Shown here: piece by piece, positions 1-11,926 of the stretch
How the letters are laid out: each line of letters opens with the position of its first letter
Numbering within the stretch: position 1 is the stretch's first letter
Assembly (NCBI GenBank): GCA_002005505.1
Contig: MVGU01001296.1
Coordinates: 62,001 to 126,000 of the forward strand
Direction: 5' to 3'
DNA: 64,000 nt
From: Botryococcus braunii
Taxonomy: Eukaryota > Chlorophyta > Trebouxiophyceae
Translations under genes and position numbers: made by a program
The notes under the pieces: model-generated
What the model was told of the DNA's origin: nothing
The model's database searches: none
What the model saw: the letters and a program-made list of their open reading frames with translations, nothing else

Positions 1-92
1 GTCTTCTCCTGTTCTGTGGATTGACCACCCAGACTTACAGGAGGCTGTTGGTTCAGCTGGTCCATTGGAGATGATTCCGCAGACTGGGTCAT
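1..92 (-). CDS. gag: Copia-A gag, N-terminal 30 codons, cut by window edge
   Basis: The minus-strand ATG at 92-90 opens a Gag reading frame that begins MTQSAESSPMDQLNQQPP and runs off the left edge. The same N-terminus occurs at 6703 (+), 18505 (-) and 23833 (+). It lies downstream of the LTR at 244-1621, so it belongs to a further minus-strand Copia-A copy that shares or abuts that LTR. Only the start is visible, so integrity cannot be judged. Confidence 0.7.
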   Translation of the reverse strand, partial: MTQSAESSPMDQLNQQPPVSLGGQSTEQEK

Positions 93-243
93 TGTGTGAA
101 AGGTTATGGGTTTCTGCAAGTCTGGGTCACTTTGCAGATATGAATCGTTCTGGATATGACGTGCAGCAGGTATTCAAGGCGGACTCCTCGTACTCTGCAA
201 CCTTGGCTTCGGCGTAGCTCGATGGGCAGGTGGGCCCATAACC
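93..243 (-). other. Copia-A primer binding site and 5' leader
   Basis: Reading the minus strand, the base after the LTR end starts GGTTATGGGCCCAC (243-230). This is complementary to the anticodon arm of eukaryotic initiator tRNA-Met (GTGGGCCCATAACC, containing the CAU anticodon), not to a tRNA 3' end. The remaining leader carries a second copy of the LTR-terminal sequence CCCATAACCTTTCACA just before the gag ATG. Confidence 0.75.
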
Positions 244-1621
244 TGTGAAAGGTTATGGGCAGAGAGAACACCTGTAAGTCCGCAAAAGGATTTGTCAATG
301 CACTGTAGAGGTTTCGTCAGTCAGACCTCGACACACCCTTTGCGCGCGACTGATACAGGTTCGACAGGAGCGCCTTCCCTTGCGGCAACCAAAAAGCAAG
401 TGCGACTGTCTCAAACACAAATCAAATATGCAATAGCAAGCTTCAACTTGTAGCAAACAGACAGGACTTCCATTCCGTGGCACAGGATTCGGCCAACCAA
501 CGAATCGATTACATGGGACAATATTACTGCTTGCCCTACTGGCACAATCTCATATACGCATAAATTACTTCTCACATCAGCTGGTTTTATAGCATCGTCT
601 CAAACATGTTCTGTGCCGGACCTGAGTCCGGCACACTCGTTCCCTTGACGACCTAACAGCACAGCTTTGCGACAGTCAACGAAATATCTAACCAAATAGG
701 AATTATATCATTAAATCACAACTACATCAATACCTGTAAGTCCGCAAAAGGATTTGTCAATGCACTGTAGAGGTTTCGTCAGTCAGACCTCGACACACCT
801 ATTGCCCCAAGCATTACGATTTAGCCAGAGCAATGAGCAACATTGCAAATGCAGTGGTTATCAAATACATCATGCTATTCTATCATCTGTCAAAGTGCCA
901 ACGTACCCTTTGCGCGCGACTGATACAGGTTCGACAGGAGCGCCTTCCCTTGCGGCAACCAAAAAGCAAGTGCGACTGTCTCAAACACAAATCAAATATG
1001 CAATAGCAAGCTTCAACTTGTAGCAAACAGACAGGACTTCCATTCCGTGGCACAGGATTCGGCCAACCAACGAATGACGAGTCTGTCGCCTCCAGCAGTT
1101 AAATACCTGACCGTGTTTGGCGCCCAAGGGACTCGATAAAAGTCGAGTCCCTGAAAGCTTCTCATTCCAAAAGGTCCCTAATTGGTAATCCAATACGGAT
1201 GATGTGTCCTAGACAAAATACCTAAAGGTCCCATTTTCTGTACCTAATTAAACACACTGATGTGGCCGCCTAAGAATTAGTTTGACTGACCTCGAATACG
1301 TATTCGAGGTCCCAAAAACAAGTTCCACTGAGTGCCACGATGCTGTGTGAGTCAATGCAAAGTTGTCCAAACCTCTATGTGAAGTTACGTGAGGAAGACT
1401 GAGGTCTGTCAAGGAATTATGTCGCTTCACAGCCAAGTTCCTAGGACTAGCTGGAAGAAGTATGCAGTAGTTTGCACCTAAGGCCCAACAGTGTTGTGCC
1501 GTCCAGGGCAGCCTGGCATGCACGACTGTTTTGCCTAGGATGAGTCAGAAGAATACCTCTGAATAAGTCCAACAGTAATGCTCCCTAAGTAATTACCTGA
1601 TCTAGGTCATTACCTACAACA
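244..1621 (-). repeat. Copia-A LTR (copy A1, 1378 bp)
   Basis: On the minus strand the repeat starts TGTTGTAGGTAATGACC (1621) and ends CATAACCTTTCACA (244). It is bordered by a polypurine tract (AAGGGGAAG, next to 1622) on the pol side and a PBS on the other, which fixes both ends. Full copies recur at 5188-6552, 22303-23681 and 23923-25302. Inside are a 24-bp perfect palindrome (1288-1311), a stem-loop at 1128-1151 (GGGACTCG arms), a 9-bp stem-loop at 613-634 (GTGCCGGAC arms) and a duplicated module (270-524 and 733-1075 in plus coordinates). Open frames inside the LTR show no protein similarity and are not annotated. Confidence 0.9.
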
Positions 1622-1807
1622 CTTCCCCTTGGACGTTTCAGAGGTCCAGCTATTGTACTACTTCTCAGGCAACGCCCACTGTAGTACATGCTTCTGGGTC
1701 AGGCGTGCTTCGGGGAGTTACTAGTGAAGGAGGTAGCTAATCTCCTCACCCTCCGCCTTTGCCCGTGGTCACTCGGTCGTGGTGAACACCAGCCGGAAAA
1801 TAAGACG

Positions 1808-4800
1808 TCACTCGCGTGAAACGACACCAAGTGTATTGCGATGAATCTTGAACAACACAGGGACGAGTGGTTTCGTAAAGATGTCCGCCACATTCTTCTG
1901 GGTGGGTACATACTTCACGTCCACGTCACCCTGAATGACAGCAGCACGTGCATGGTGAAATGCCACAGCAACATGCTTGGTGTACTTGGAATTTACAAGA
2001 TTCCGTAAATTCCGAACACACCCAGAGTTATCAATGAACAGAGGAGGTTTCCACACATCAACATGAATCTCCTCCAAGAAACCGCGAAGCCAAATGGCTT
2101 CTTTGACAGCATGACTAGCAGCTCGAAACTCTGATTCCACTGTTGATGTAGCAGTGGCACTTTGTTTCTTGCTGCCCCAAACAACTGACCCACCATAAAC
2201 TTGGAACACGAAACCTGTAGTGGATGCTCGCATATCTAGATCACCCGCATAGTCGGCATCGACATAACCCTCAAGAGGAGATGTGCCCCCACCAAGCTGG
2301 AGTGCAAGATCCCGAGTGTCCTTCAAATACCGGACCACTCGAAGACCTTCTTGCATATGTGCAGTGGTAGGTGTGCCTCTATACCGTGAAAGAACCCCTA
2401 CCGCATGAGCAATATCAGGACGTGTGGTATTAGCTAAATACAGAAGAGAGCCAATCAGCTCACAGTAACGATGCCCGGGTTCCAAAGCAACCCCAGCCCC
2501 ATCAATGGGATTGGACTGAGTGGAGTGACTGGTGTGCACAAATGATTTACTCATGGGTGTGTCATAGGCCCGTGTGTCACCACTAAGTCCAAAACTGTCC
2601 ACCAATGCATCTATCTTCAGCCCACTACTCATCCACATCAGCTTCCGCTCTCGATCTCGAACAATCTGACATCCCAGGAAATCCTTGACTTCCCCAAGAT
2701 CATGAATAGAAAACTCTTTCCCTATAGTCTCCTTAAAGGCCAATACACGTGGGAGAGCCTTTGACATGATCAGCATGTCGTCTACAAAGAGAACCAAATA
2801 CACAGGATCTTCCCCTGGAACATTTGACACATAGATTCCTGCATCTGACATGCATGCAGTAAATCCATGTTTAGCCAGTGTGGCATCAAGCGTATGATAC
2901 CAGGCACGTGGAGCTTGTTTGAGGCCGTACAGAGCCTTACGCAAGCGACACACTTGGGGACCACCATTGTGAAATCCTGGAGGTTGAGTAACGTAAACCT
3001 CTTCCTCCAGATCCCCATTCAAAAAGGCCGTTTTTATATCGAGCTGATGAATTTCCATATCCTCAGCAGCTGCCTTACACAGAAGAACACGTCGAGCCCC
3101 AAAGCTACTGGTGGGTGCGAAGACCTCGTCCACATCAATACCCTGAATTTGACGACATCCTTGTGCAACAAGACGAGCTTTGTACCTTATAACATTACCA
3201 TGGGCATCGACTTTAACAGAATAGATCCAGTGAACTGGGATGACTTTCTTTCCTCTGGGTCTTTCAGTGTACTCAAAGCACTCATGAGCATCGAGAGAGT
3301 TCTTCTCCTCGATCATGGCTTGTTCCCAAAACACCCACTGATCAGACATTCGTGCCTCACGATAGTTACTTGGTACAGGAATCTTGCTAAATCTCACTCC
3401 TGCAGGACTAGCAAGGCAAGCACGTAGAAAAGCAATACTGGCAGGTTCACTGGCATCCCCTCCTGAATCCGCCGTACGGAACACACATGAAGGCATCTCC
3501 CCACTGGGTTCTGCCCCATCTTGCTCATGCAAAATGTCTCTAACAATCCTGGCAGATCCTGCCCATGGATTATCTGAGCTCTGCCTTGTGGCAGATGGCA
3601 GATTATCAAAGAATGCAACCTTGCCTCTGGATCTCATCTGACCCACTACTCTCCGTGCTTCCTGACTCCCGCTCTCATCTTCTCTCACAGCAGCAGCAGT
3701 TATCATCTCTTCATGTTCACATACCATCTCAGAATGGTCCACTGCGTCATGCACATTGCTAACTCGAAGTCGAGTTTCACGATCAGATTCACATTTTGCA
3801 TTAACAAGCCTCCCTACAGCCTCATCACGTACATGCATAGCAACAGCATTGTCATCGCTACACTGATCAACAGCACTTGAATCACCCTCCACTGCAGAGT
3901 CAGTGTCAACTCCAGTACCCCTCCCAGTACATTCTGCTTCTCCTGCTTCCCCTACGTCTCCTGCTTCCCCTGGTTCCCTGGACGTTGTAATCCCCCCTTC
4001 TTCTGTACTGATGTCATCATGTACAGTGACGGTGGTAGGAGCTTCATCAGCAGCTTCGATCCCAGCCTGCTCTGTGATGTCACCAGACTTGGGTTGCTGT
4101 TTACGAGCATTTCGTTGCTGCAGACGCTCTGCACGTGTCAAAGCTCCAGGCTGCAGCTGGAAACGTGCCGTACCACCAGGCCAGGGGAATGCGCCCGGGG
4201 TGCGTGAAGTTGGAGACTTGGCCAGTGGTACTGCCATGAGTCTCAGTCGGGCTATGGTGCGAATCCCTCCACTGGTGGTTGGTGCAGAGGTCCCATGCCT
4301 GGTAGCAGCATGCATGCGCCTGGGCACCTCACTGACTCCAGGTGATTGGCTTGAGGATGCTGGACAGGCGCAGTAGAACCAGGAGACCCACTGGGGATGG
4401 CGCGGGGGCGCAGGGTGCAGTGAGGTTGGAGTGCCTAGTGCGCGCAGGGGTGCACAAGGTGCGCGGGGTGCAGTGGGGTCTGGATGCAGTCGGGCAGTTT
4501 GAGGGCGAGCTGGGGAGGGTTCATCGTCCTCGCTACTGTTGTCCTCCATGGGAATTGTTGCCTCAGTGGATGCAGGGGTCTCCAATTCCACAGGATTCAG
4601 GTCCTGGTCCAGGCTGGGTCCCGGTTGGAGTGAGGCTGGGTCCGGATCCAGGCTAGATCCAGGCTGGGTTGCAGATACAGGACCGGGCCCAGCAGCTTGC
4701 AGCCCAATGGCAGACGCACCACTCTGGCTCTCCACAAAATGTACACTCGGAGACACCACTGTCCTACCAGGCAGTCGGACCTTGTACCCCTTGGTGTGTG

Positions 4801-5187
4801 GACAGTATCCCACAAACATACCTGCCTCAGACTATGCACCCAAAGATGACACCTGGTGTTTGGCATGTTTCACGTATGCCAAACAACCCCACTTGCGCAA
4901 ATGGGACAGATCAGGGACAGTGCCAGTGAACATTTCAAATGGGGTTTTCTCCTGACCAGAGACTGGCATCACATTATGTAAATATGCAGCAGTAAGCATT
5001 GCATCCACCCAAAGACTCTCATCTGCCTGAACACCCAACAGCAATGTTCTGGCCTTCTCTTTCAATGTTCGGTTCATTCTCTCAGCAACTCCATTCTGCT
5101 GTGGAGTATACGCGGCAGAGGTCTCAGTGTGAATGCCATTCTCTGTACAGAACCATGAAACGTTTTATTCAAGAACTCTGTGCCCTG
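1808..5187 (-). pseudogene. pol: Copia-A pol, 5'-truncated: IN C-terminus, RT, RNase H (copy A1)
   Basis: The minus-strand frame from 4819 to 1808 gives 1003 aa. After an integrase C-terminal part (upstream to 5187: MNRTLKEKARTLL) and a long Pro/Glu-rich linker comes the Copia RT (KARLVAQGCRQIQGIDVDEVFAPTSS region near 3200, active-site FVDD near 2780, YGLKQAPRAWY near 2930). Copia RNase H follows (DADYAGDLD near 2250) up to a TGA at 1810-1808. The upstream frame is cut by TAG at 4834-4832, where the other two copies read CAG, and by a one-base loss near 5155. The catalytic integrase core, protease and Gag are missing because the plus-strand copy begins abruptly at 5188. Confidence 0.9.
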
Positions 5188-6552
5188 TGTTGTAGGTAAT
5201 GACCTAGATCAGGTAATTACTTAGGGAGCATTACTGTTGGACTTATTCAGAGGTATTCTTCTGACTCATCCTAGGCAAAACAGTCGTGCATGCCAGGCTG
5301 CCCTGGACGGCACAACACTGTTGGGCCTTAGGTGCAAACTACTGCATACTTCTTCCAGCTAGTCCTAGGAACTTGGCTGTGAAGCGACATAATTCCTTGA
5401 CAGACCTCAGTCTTCCTCACGTAACTTCACATAGAGGTTTGGACAACTTTGCATTGACTCACACAGCATCGTGGCACTCAGTGGAACTTGTTTTTGGGAC
5501 CTCGAATACGTATTCGAGGTCAGTCAAACTAATTCTTAGGCGGCCACATCAGTGTGTTTAATTAGGTACAGAAAATGGGACCTTTAGGTATTTTGTCTAG
5601 GACACATCATCCGTATTGGATTACCAATTAGGGACCTTTTGGATGAGAAGCTTTCAGGGACTCGACTTTTATCGAGTCCCTTGGGCGCCAAACACGGTCA
5701 GGTATTTAACTGCTGGAGGCGACAGACTCGTCATTCGTTGGTTGGCCGAATCCTGTGCCACGGAATGGAAGTCCTGTCTGTTTGCTACAAGTTGAAGCTT
5801 GCTATTGCATATTTGATTTGTCTTTGAGACAGTCGCACTTGCTTTTGGTTGCCGCAAGGGAAGGCGCTCCTTCGAACCTGTATCAGTCGCGCCAAAGGGT
5901 ACGTTGCACTTTGACAGAGATAGAATAGCATGAGTATTTGATAACCACTGCATTTGCAATGTTGCTCATTGCTCTGGCTAAATCGTAATGCTTGGGGCAA
6001 TAGGTGTGTCGAGGTCTGACTGACGAACCTCTACAGTGCATTGACAAATCCTTTTGCGGACTTACAGGTATTGATGTAGTTGTGATTTAATGAATAATTC
6101 CTATTTGGTTAGATATTTGTTGACTGTCGCAAAGCTGTGCTGTTAGGTCGTCAAGGGAACGAGTGTGCCGGACTCAGGTCCGGCACAGAACATGTCTGAG
6201 ACGATACTATGAAACCAGCTGATGTGAGAAGTAATTTATGCGTATATGAGATTGTGCCAGTAGGGCAAGCAGTAATATTGTCCCATGTAATCGATTCGTT
6301 GGTTGGCCGAATCCTGTGCACGGAATGGAAGTCCTGTCTGTTTGCTACAAGTTGAAGCTTGCTATTGCATATTTGATTTGTCTTTGAGACAGTCGCACTT
6401 GCTTTTGGTTGCCGCAAGGGAAGGCGCTCCTTTCGAACCTGTATCAGTCGCGCCAAAGGGTGTGTCGAGGTCTGACTGACGAAACCTCTACAGTGCATTG
6501 ACAAATCCTTTTGCGGACTTACAGGTGTTCTCTCTGCCCATAACCTTTCACA
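5188..6552 (+). repeat. Copia-A 5' LTR (copy A2, 1365 bp)
   Basis: It starts TGTTGTAGG directly against minus-strand A1 integrase sequence and ends ACCTTTCACA before the PBS, so its left end is a genuine element terminus. The 24-bp palindrome sits at 5498-5521. Module copy 1 is 5733-6067 and copy 2 is 6294-6524. Copy 1 holds about 104 bp that copy 2 lacks. Both modules end CTTACAG followed by GT. Confidence 0.9.
6068..6524 (+). other. Putative LTR intron between Copia-A module ends
   Basis: The segment starts GTATTGATG right after module 1 (ACTTACAG) and ends ACTTACAG at the end of module 2, leaving 28 nt before the PBS. It is a 457-bp GT...AG interval. The splice sites are read from sequence only; splicing is inferred from the same layout in Copia-B, -C and -F. 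Confidence 0.35.
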
Positions 6553-6566
6553 GGTTATGGGCCCAC
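6553..6566 (+). other. Copia-A PBS, internal initiator tRNA-Met type
   Basis: GGTTATGGGCCCAC begins at the base after the LTR. It pairs with the anticodon stem-loop of eukaryotic initiator tRNA-Met, as in Drosophila copia and yeast Ty5, where a cleaved half-tRNA primes minus-strand DNA. The final nine LTR bases before TTTCACA are its inverted copy, so the PBS can fold into a hairpin with U5. Confidence 0.75.
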
Positions 6567-6702
6567 CTGCCCATCGAGCTACGCCGAAGCCAAGGTTGCA
6601 GAGTACGAGGAGTCCGCCTTGAATACCTGCTGCACGTCATATCCAGAACGATTCATATCTGCAAAGTGACCCAGACTTGCAGAAACCATAACCTTTCACA
6701 CA

Positions 6703-7692
6703 ATGACCCAGTCTGCGGAATCATCTCCAATGGACCAGCTGAACCAACAGCCTCCTGTAAGTCTGGGTGGTCAATCCACAGAACAGGAGAAGACAGCACT
6801 CCCAGTGGTTTCGATACTGACAGCCTTACTGCACGAGGACACAACAAAGCCATCAACAACAAATGTTAAGGTAGCCCATCCCTTATTAAAGGATGGGTGG
6901 AATTTCAAGTCCTGGCTTTATGATCTGACCACTGCAGCTATCCACAAGGAGTGCACGGAGGCCTTTCAGAAACCCCTTCCTTTCACGAGAGCAAATGCTG
7001 CTGCCATGATGCTGATCACTGGCAGTGTCCCAGTGGAGTGGAGTCCTATGTTGACAATGAAGCCCTCTGCCTTTGATGCCCTGTTATACATAGCCAATAA
7101 GTTCACTCGAGGACACAACAAGTCTGTTAACCGCCAGTGGCTACATACACTCAAAACAGAGCACATGACCAGGGAGGAGACGTTCGAGACATTTGTCATG
7201 AAAAAATTCATACTTTTCCAGAACCTCCTGGACAACTCCCACTCCATTGACCCCGAAGATGTCACTAATGCTATTGTGGATTGTCTCCCCACTGAGCTAG
7301 CACAGTTCAAAGGAGCACTCCATGGGCATTGTTGCGGGCGCTCCTCAGAAGATGTGGTAAAAATCCTGCAGAGCCATGCCTATGGTGCTGGCTTCAATGA
7401 CCAGCTCCCTCGACCTCTTCCCAAGGCAGCGGCAGTCCTCCAAAGTCCCAGGACCCTGAGGCAGACCAGTCAGAGCAAGACAGAAAGAGGTCACGAAAAG
7501 TCAGGTGCTGGGAGTGTGGGAGCCGTGGACACATCAGCAAGGAGTGCACAAAATGGAAAAAGGGTACTGGAGAGGAGCAAGCTGGCGACAGAAGTAAGCA
7601 TTCACTGCCAAGTGTTCCCTCTGCATCCAACAGTACCCATGTTCCATGTCCTAAAAACGCAGAAGCCGTTCCTATCTCACTGCCCAGTGTGA
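6703..7692 (+). pseudogene. gag: Copia-A Gag (copy A2)
   Basis: The frame starts ATG ACC CAG after the leader and contains a Copia-type Gag helical region (WNFKSWLYDLTTAAIHKECTE and following, residues about 65-230). It ends at TGA 7690-7692. The zinc knuckle one would expect at its C-terminus (C-X2-C-X4-H-X4-C, from 7506) is encoded in the -1 frame, continuous with protease, so the last 60 residues here are probably out of frame. The same arrangement occurs in copy A3. It is therefore either an ancestral frameshift or programmed slippage; no canonical heptamer is obvious. Confidence 0.8.
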
Positions 7693-10600
7693 CGTTTAAT
7701 GTATTACAGAGTGGTGGGATAGGGCACTCGTGCGAGGAATGGCTTGTGGACTCTGGGGCTACTGTCCACCTGGTTAATGACTTTGGTGTATTGCAGAACC
7801 CCACGGTGTACACAGAACCACGTCAACTGCAGTTGGCTACATCAGAGTCTCATGGTTCCATCATTGCTAGTGGGAGTGTGTGTCTGGTGAATGCAGAAGG
7901 GCAGTTACTGTGGCTCCATAATGTACAATGTGTTCCACAGGCCAGCACAAATCTCTTGTCTGTATCAGCTGGGGTAAGGGATGGTATTCAATTTGTTCCA
8001 CGTGAGAATGGGACCTACAGCAGTCTGGTGGGACCCATGGGTTGGGAGTGCAGCATTGTAGAAAGATATGGGTTGTATGTTCTGAGGGGAATATATCCCA
8101 CCAAATATCAGGTGGCTTGTCAAGTGTGTGTGAACCCTATGTCTGCACATCATGCTGCGCACAAACCTGCACATAACTGCAAGTTGCGAAAACTTTGGCA
8201 TGAGAGGTTAGGGCATCCTGGGAAGACAGCCACAGAGCGTTTGAGCAGGGAGGAGTTGTGTACTGGGATACCTGTGTCCCTTCTTCCTTGTTCAAAGTGC
8301 GATACTCACTGTGACCCTTGTGTTCGGGGAAAGCAGTGTAAACCATCTTTCAAGCCAAGTTCACATGAGCCGCCTCGAGTACTGCATCGAATACATGCGG
8401 ATACGGTTGGTGCCATGTCAACTCCTGGCGTTGAAGGGGAAAAGTTTTCTGTCACAGTAGTGGATGAGTTGTCTAATTTCGTTTCAGTGTTACCAGTCAC
8501 TAGCAAGGCTACCATTGCATCTCATTTGACAGACACTATTACATACTGGGAGAGACAGACAGAATCCAAGGTTAAGGCGGTTAGGACTGACAGGGGCACA
8601 GAGTTCTTGAATAAAACGTTTCATGGGTTCTGTACAGAGAATGGCATTCACACTGAGACCTCTGCCGCGTATACTCCACAGCAGAATGGAGTTGCTGAGA
8701 AATGAATCGAACATTGAAAGAGAAGGCCAGAACATTGCTGTTGGGTGTTCAGGCAGATGAGAGTCTTTGGGTGGATGCAATGCTTACTGCTGCATATTTA
8801 CATAATGTGATGCCAGTCTCTGGTCAGGAGAAAACCCCATTTGAAATGTTCACTGGCTCTGTCCCTGATCTGTCCCATTTGCGCAAGTGGGGCTGTTTGG
8901 CATACGTGAAACATGCCAAACACCAGGTGTCATCTTTGGGTGCACAGTCTGAGGCAGGTATGTTTGTGGGATACTGTCCACACACCAAGGGGTACAAGGT
9001 CCGACTGCCTGGTAGGACAGTGGTGTCTCCGAGTGTACATTTTGTGGAGAGCCAGAGTGGTGCGTCTGCCATTGGGCTGCAAGCTGCTGGGCCCGGTCCT
9101 GTATCTGCAACCCAGCCTGGATCTAGCCTGGATCCGGACCCAGCCTCACCCCAACCGGGACCCAGCCTGGACCAGGACCTGAATCCTGTGGAATTGGAGA
9201 CCCCTGCATCCACTGAGCAACAATTCCCATGGAGGACAACAGTAGCGAGGACGATGAACCCTCCCCAGCTCGCCCTCAAACTGCCCGACTGCACCAGACC
9301 CCACTGCACCCCGCGCACCTTGTGCACCCCCTGCGCGCACTAGGCACTCCAACCTCACTGCACCCTGCGCCCCCCTGCGCCATCCCCAGTGGGGTCTCCT
9401 GGCTCTACTGCGCCTGTCCAGCATCCTCAAGCCAATCACCTGGAGTCAGTGAGGTGCCCAGGCGCATGCATGCTGCTACCAGGCATGGGACCTCTGCACC
9501 AACCACCAGTGGAGGGATTCGCACCATAGCCCGACTGAGACTCATGGCAGTACCACTGGCCAAGTCTCCAACTTCACGCACCCCGGGCGCATTCCCCTGG
9601 CCTGGTGGTACGGCACGTTTCCAGCTGCAGCCTGGAGCTTTGACACGTGCAGAGCGTCTGCAGCAACGAAATGCTCGTAAAGAGCAACCCAAGTCTGGTG
9701 ACATCACAGAGCAGGCTGGGATCGAAGCTGCTGATGAAGCTCCTACCACCGTCACTGTACATGATGACATCAGTACAGAAGAAGGGGGGATTACAACGTC
9801 CAGGGAACCAGGGGAAGCAGGAGACGTAGGGGAAGCAGGAGAAGCAGAATGTACTGGGAGGGGTACTGGAGTTGACACTGACTCTGCAGTGGAGGGTGAT
9901 TCAAGTGCTGTTGATCAGTGTAGCGATGACAATGCTGTTGCTATGCATGTACGTGATGAGGCTGTAGGGAGGCTTGTTAATGCAAAATGTGAATCTGATC
10001 GTGAAACTCGACTTCGAGTTAGCAATGTGCATGACGCAGTGGACCATTCTGAGATGGTATGTGAACATGAAGAGATGATAACTGCTGCTGCTGTGAGAGA
10101 AGATGAGAGCGGGAGTCAGGAAGCACGGAGAGTAGTGGGTCAGATGAGATCCAGAGGCAAGGTTGCATTCTTTGATAATCTGCCATCTGCCACAAGGCAG
10201 AGCTCAGATAATCCATGGGCAGGATCTGCCAGGATTGTTAGAGACATTTTGCATGAGCAAGATGGGGCAGAACCCAGTGGGGAGATGCCTTCATGTGTGT
10301 TCCGTACCGCGGATTCAGGAGGGGATGCCAGTGAACCTGCCAGTATTGCTTTTCTACGTGCTTGCCTTGCTAGTCCTGCAGGAGTGAGATTTAGCAAGAT
10401 TCCTGTACCAAGTAACTATCGTGAGGCACGAATGTCTGATCAGTGGGTGTTTTGGGAACAAGCCATGATCGAGGAGAAGAACTCTCTCGATGCTCATGAG
10501 TGCTTTGAGTACACTGAAAGACCCAGAGGAAAGAAAGTCATCCCAGTTCACTGGATCTATTCTGTAAAAGTCGATGCCCATGGTAATGTTATAAGGTACA

Positions 10601-11926
10601 AAGCTCGTCTTGTTGCACAAGGATGTCGTCAAATTCAGGGTATTGATGTGGACGAAGTCTTCGCACCCACCAGTAGCTTTGGGGCTCGACGTGTTCTTCT
10701 GTGTAAGGCAGCTGCTGAGGATATGGAAATTCATCAGCTCGATATAAAAACCGCCTTTTTGAATGGGGATCTGGAGGAAGAGGTTTACGTTACCCAACCT
10801 CCAGGATTTCACAATGGTGGTCCCCAAGTGTGTCGCTTGCGTAAGGCTCTGTACGGCCTCAAACAAGCTCCACGTGCCTGGTATCATACGCTTGATGCCA
10901 CACTGGCTAAACATGGATTTACTGCATGCATGTCAGATGCAGGAATCTATGTGTCAAATGTTCCAGGGGAAGATCCTGTGTATTTGGTTCTTTTGTAGAC
11001 GACATGCTGATCATGTCAAAGGCTCTCCCACGTGTATTGGCCTTTAAGGAGACTATAGGGAAAGAGTTCTCTATTCATGATCTTGGGGAAGTCAAGGATT
11101 TCCTGGGATGTCAGATTGTTCGAGATCGAGAGCGGAAGCTGATGTGGATGAGTAGTGGGCTGAAGATAGATGCATTGGTGGACAGTTTTGGACTTAGTGG
11201 TGACACACGGGCCTATGACACACCCATGAGTAAATCATTTGTGCACACCAGTCACTCCACTCAGTCCAATCCCATTGATGGGGCTGGGGTTGCTTTGGAA
11301 CCCGGGCATCGTTACTGTGAGCTGATTGGCTCTCTTCTGTATTTAGCTAATACCACACGTCCTGATATTGCTCATGCGGTAGGGGTTCTTTCACGGTATA
11401 GAGGCACACCTACCACTGCACATATGCAAGAAGGTCTTCGAGTGGTCCGGTATTTGAAGGACACTCGGGATCTTGCACTCCAGCTTGGTGGGGGCACATC
11501 TCCTCTTGAGGGTTATGTCGATGCCGACTATGCGGGTGATCTAGATATGCGAGCATCCACTACAGGTTTCGTGTTCCAAGTTTATGGTGGATCAGTTGTT
11601 TGGGGCAGCAAGAAACAAAGTGCCACTGCTACATCAACAGTGGAATCAGAGTTTCGAGCTGCTAGTCATGCTGTCAAAGAAGCCATTTGGCTTCGCGGTT
11701 TCTTGGAGGAGATTCATGTTGATGTGTGGAAACCTCCTCTGTTCATTGATAACTCTAGGTGCGTTCGGAATTTACGGAATCTTGTAAATTCCAAGTACAC
11801 CAAGCATGTTGCTGTGGCATTTCACCATGCACGTGCTGCTGTCATTCAGGGTGACGTGGACGTGAAGTATGTACCCACCCAGAAGACTGTGGCGGACATC
11901 TTTACGAAACCACTCGTCCCTGTGTT
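7500..11926 (+). pseudogene. pol: Copia-A pol: zinc knuckle, PR, IN, RT, partial RNase H (copy A2, frameshifted)
   Basis: Domains in order: CCHC knuckle from 7506, protease (WLVDSGATVH near 7745), integrase zinc motif (WHERLGHPG near 8196 and CDTHCDPC), integrase D, D, E (HADTVG near 8392, RTDRGTEF near 8587, GVAE near 8692), RT (QWVFWEQAM near 10440, YGLKQAPRAW near 10850) and RNase H (DADYAGDLD near 11522). Single-base losses against the other copies break the frame at about 8700 (inside the integrase catalytic E region), about 9216 and about 10992 (inside the RT FVDD motif). The gene is cut at 11926 before its natural stop, and the 3' LTR is missing. Confidence 0.88.

Noticed and set aside
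1248..1523. ORFs of 70-97 codons inside Copia-A LTRs, repeated at 5286, 22401 and 24956
   Set aside because: They overlap hairpins and modules of the LTR, vary by frameshift between copies, and resemble no protein.
2867..3427. A 186-aa plus-strand ORF, repeated at 14294-14854 and on the minus strand at 10354-10914
   Set aside because: It is exactly antisense to the Copia-A RT coding region and recurs only because that region does.
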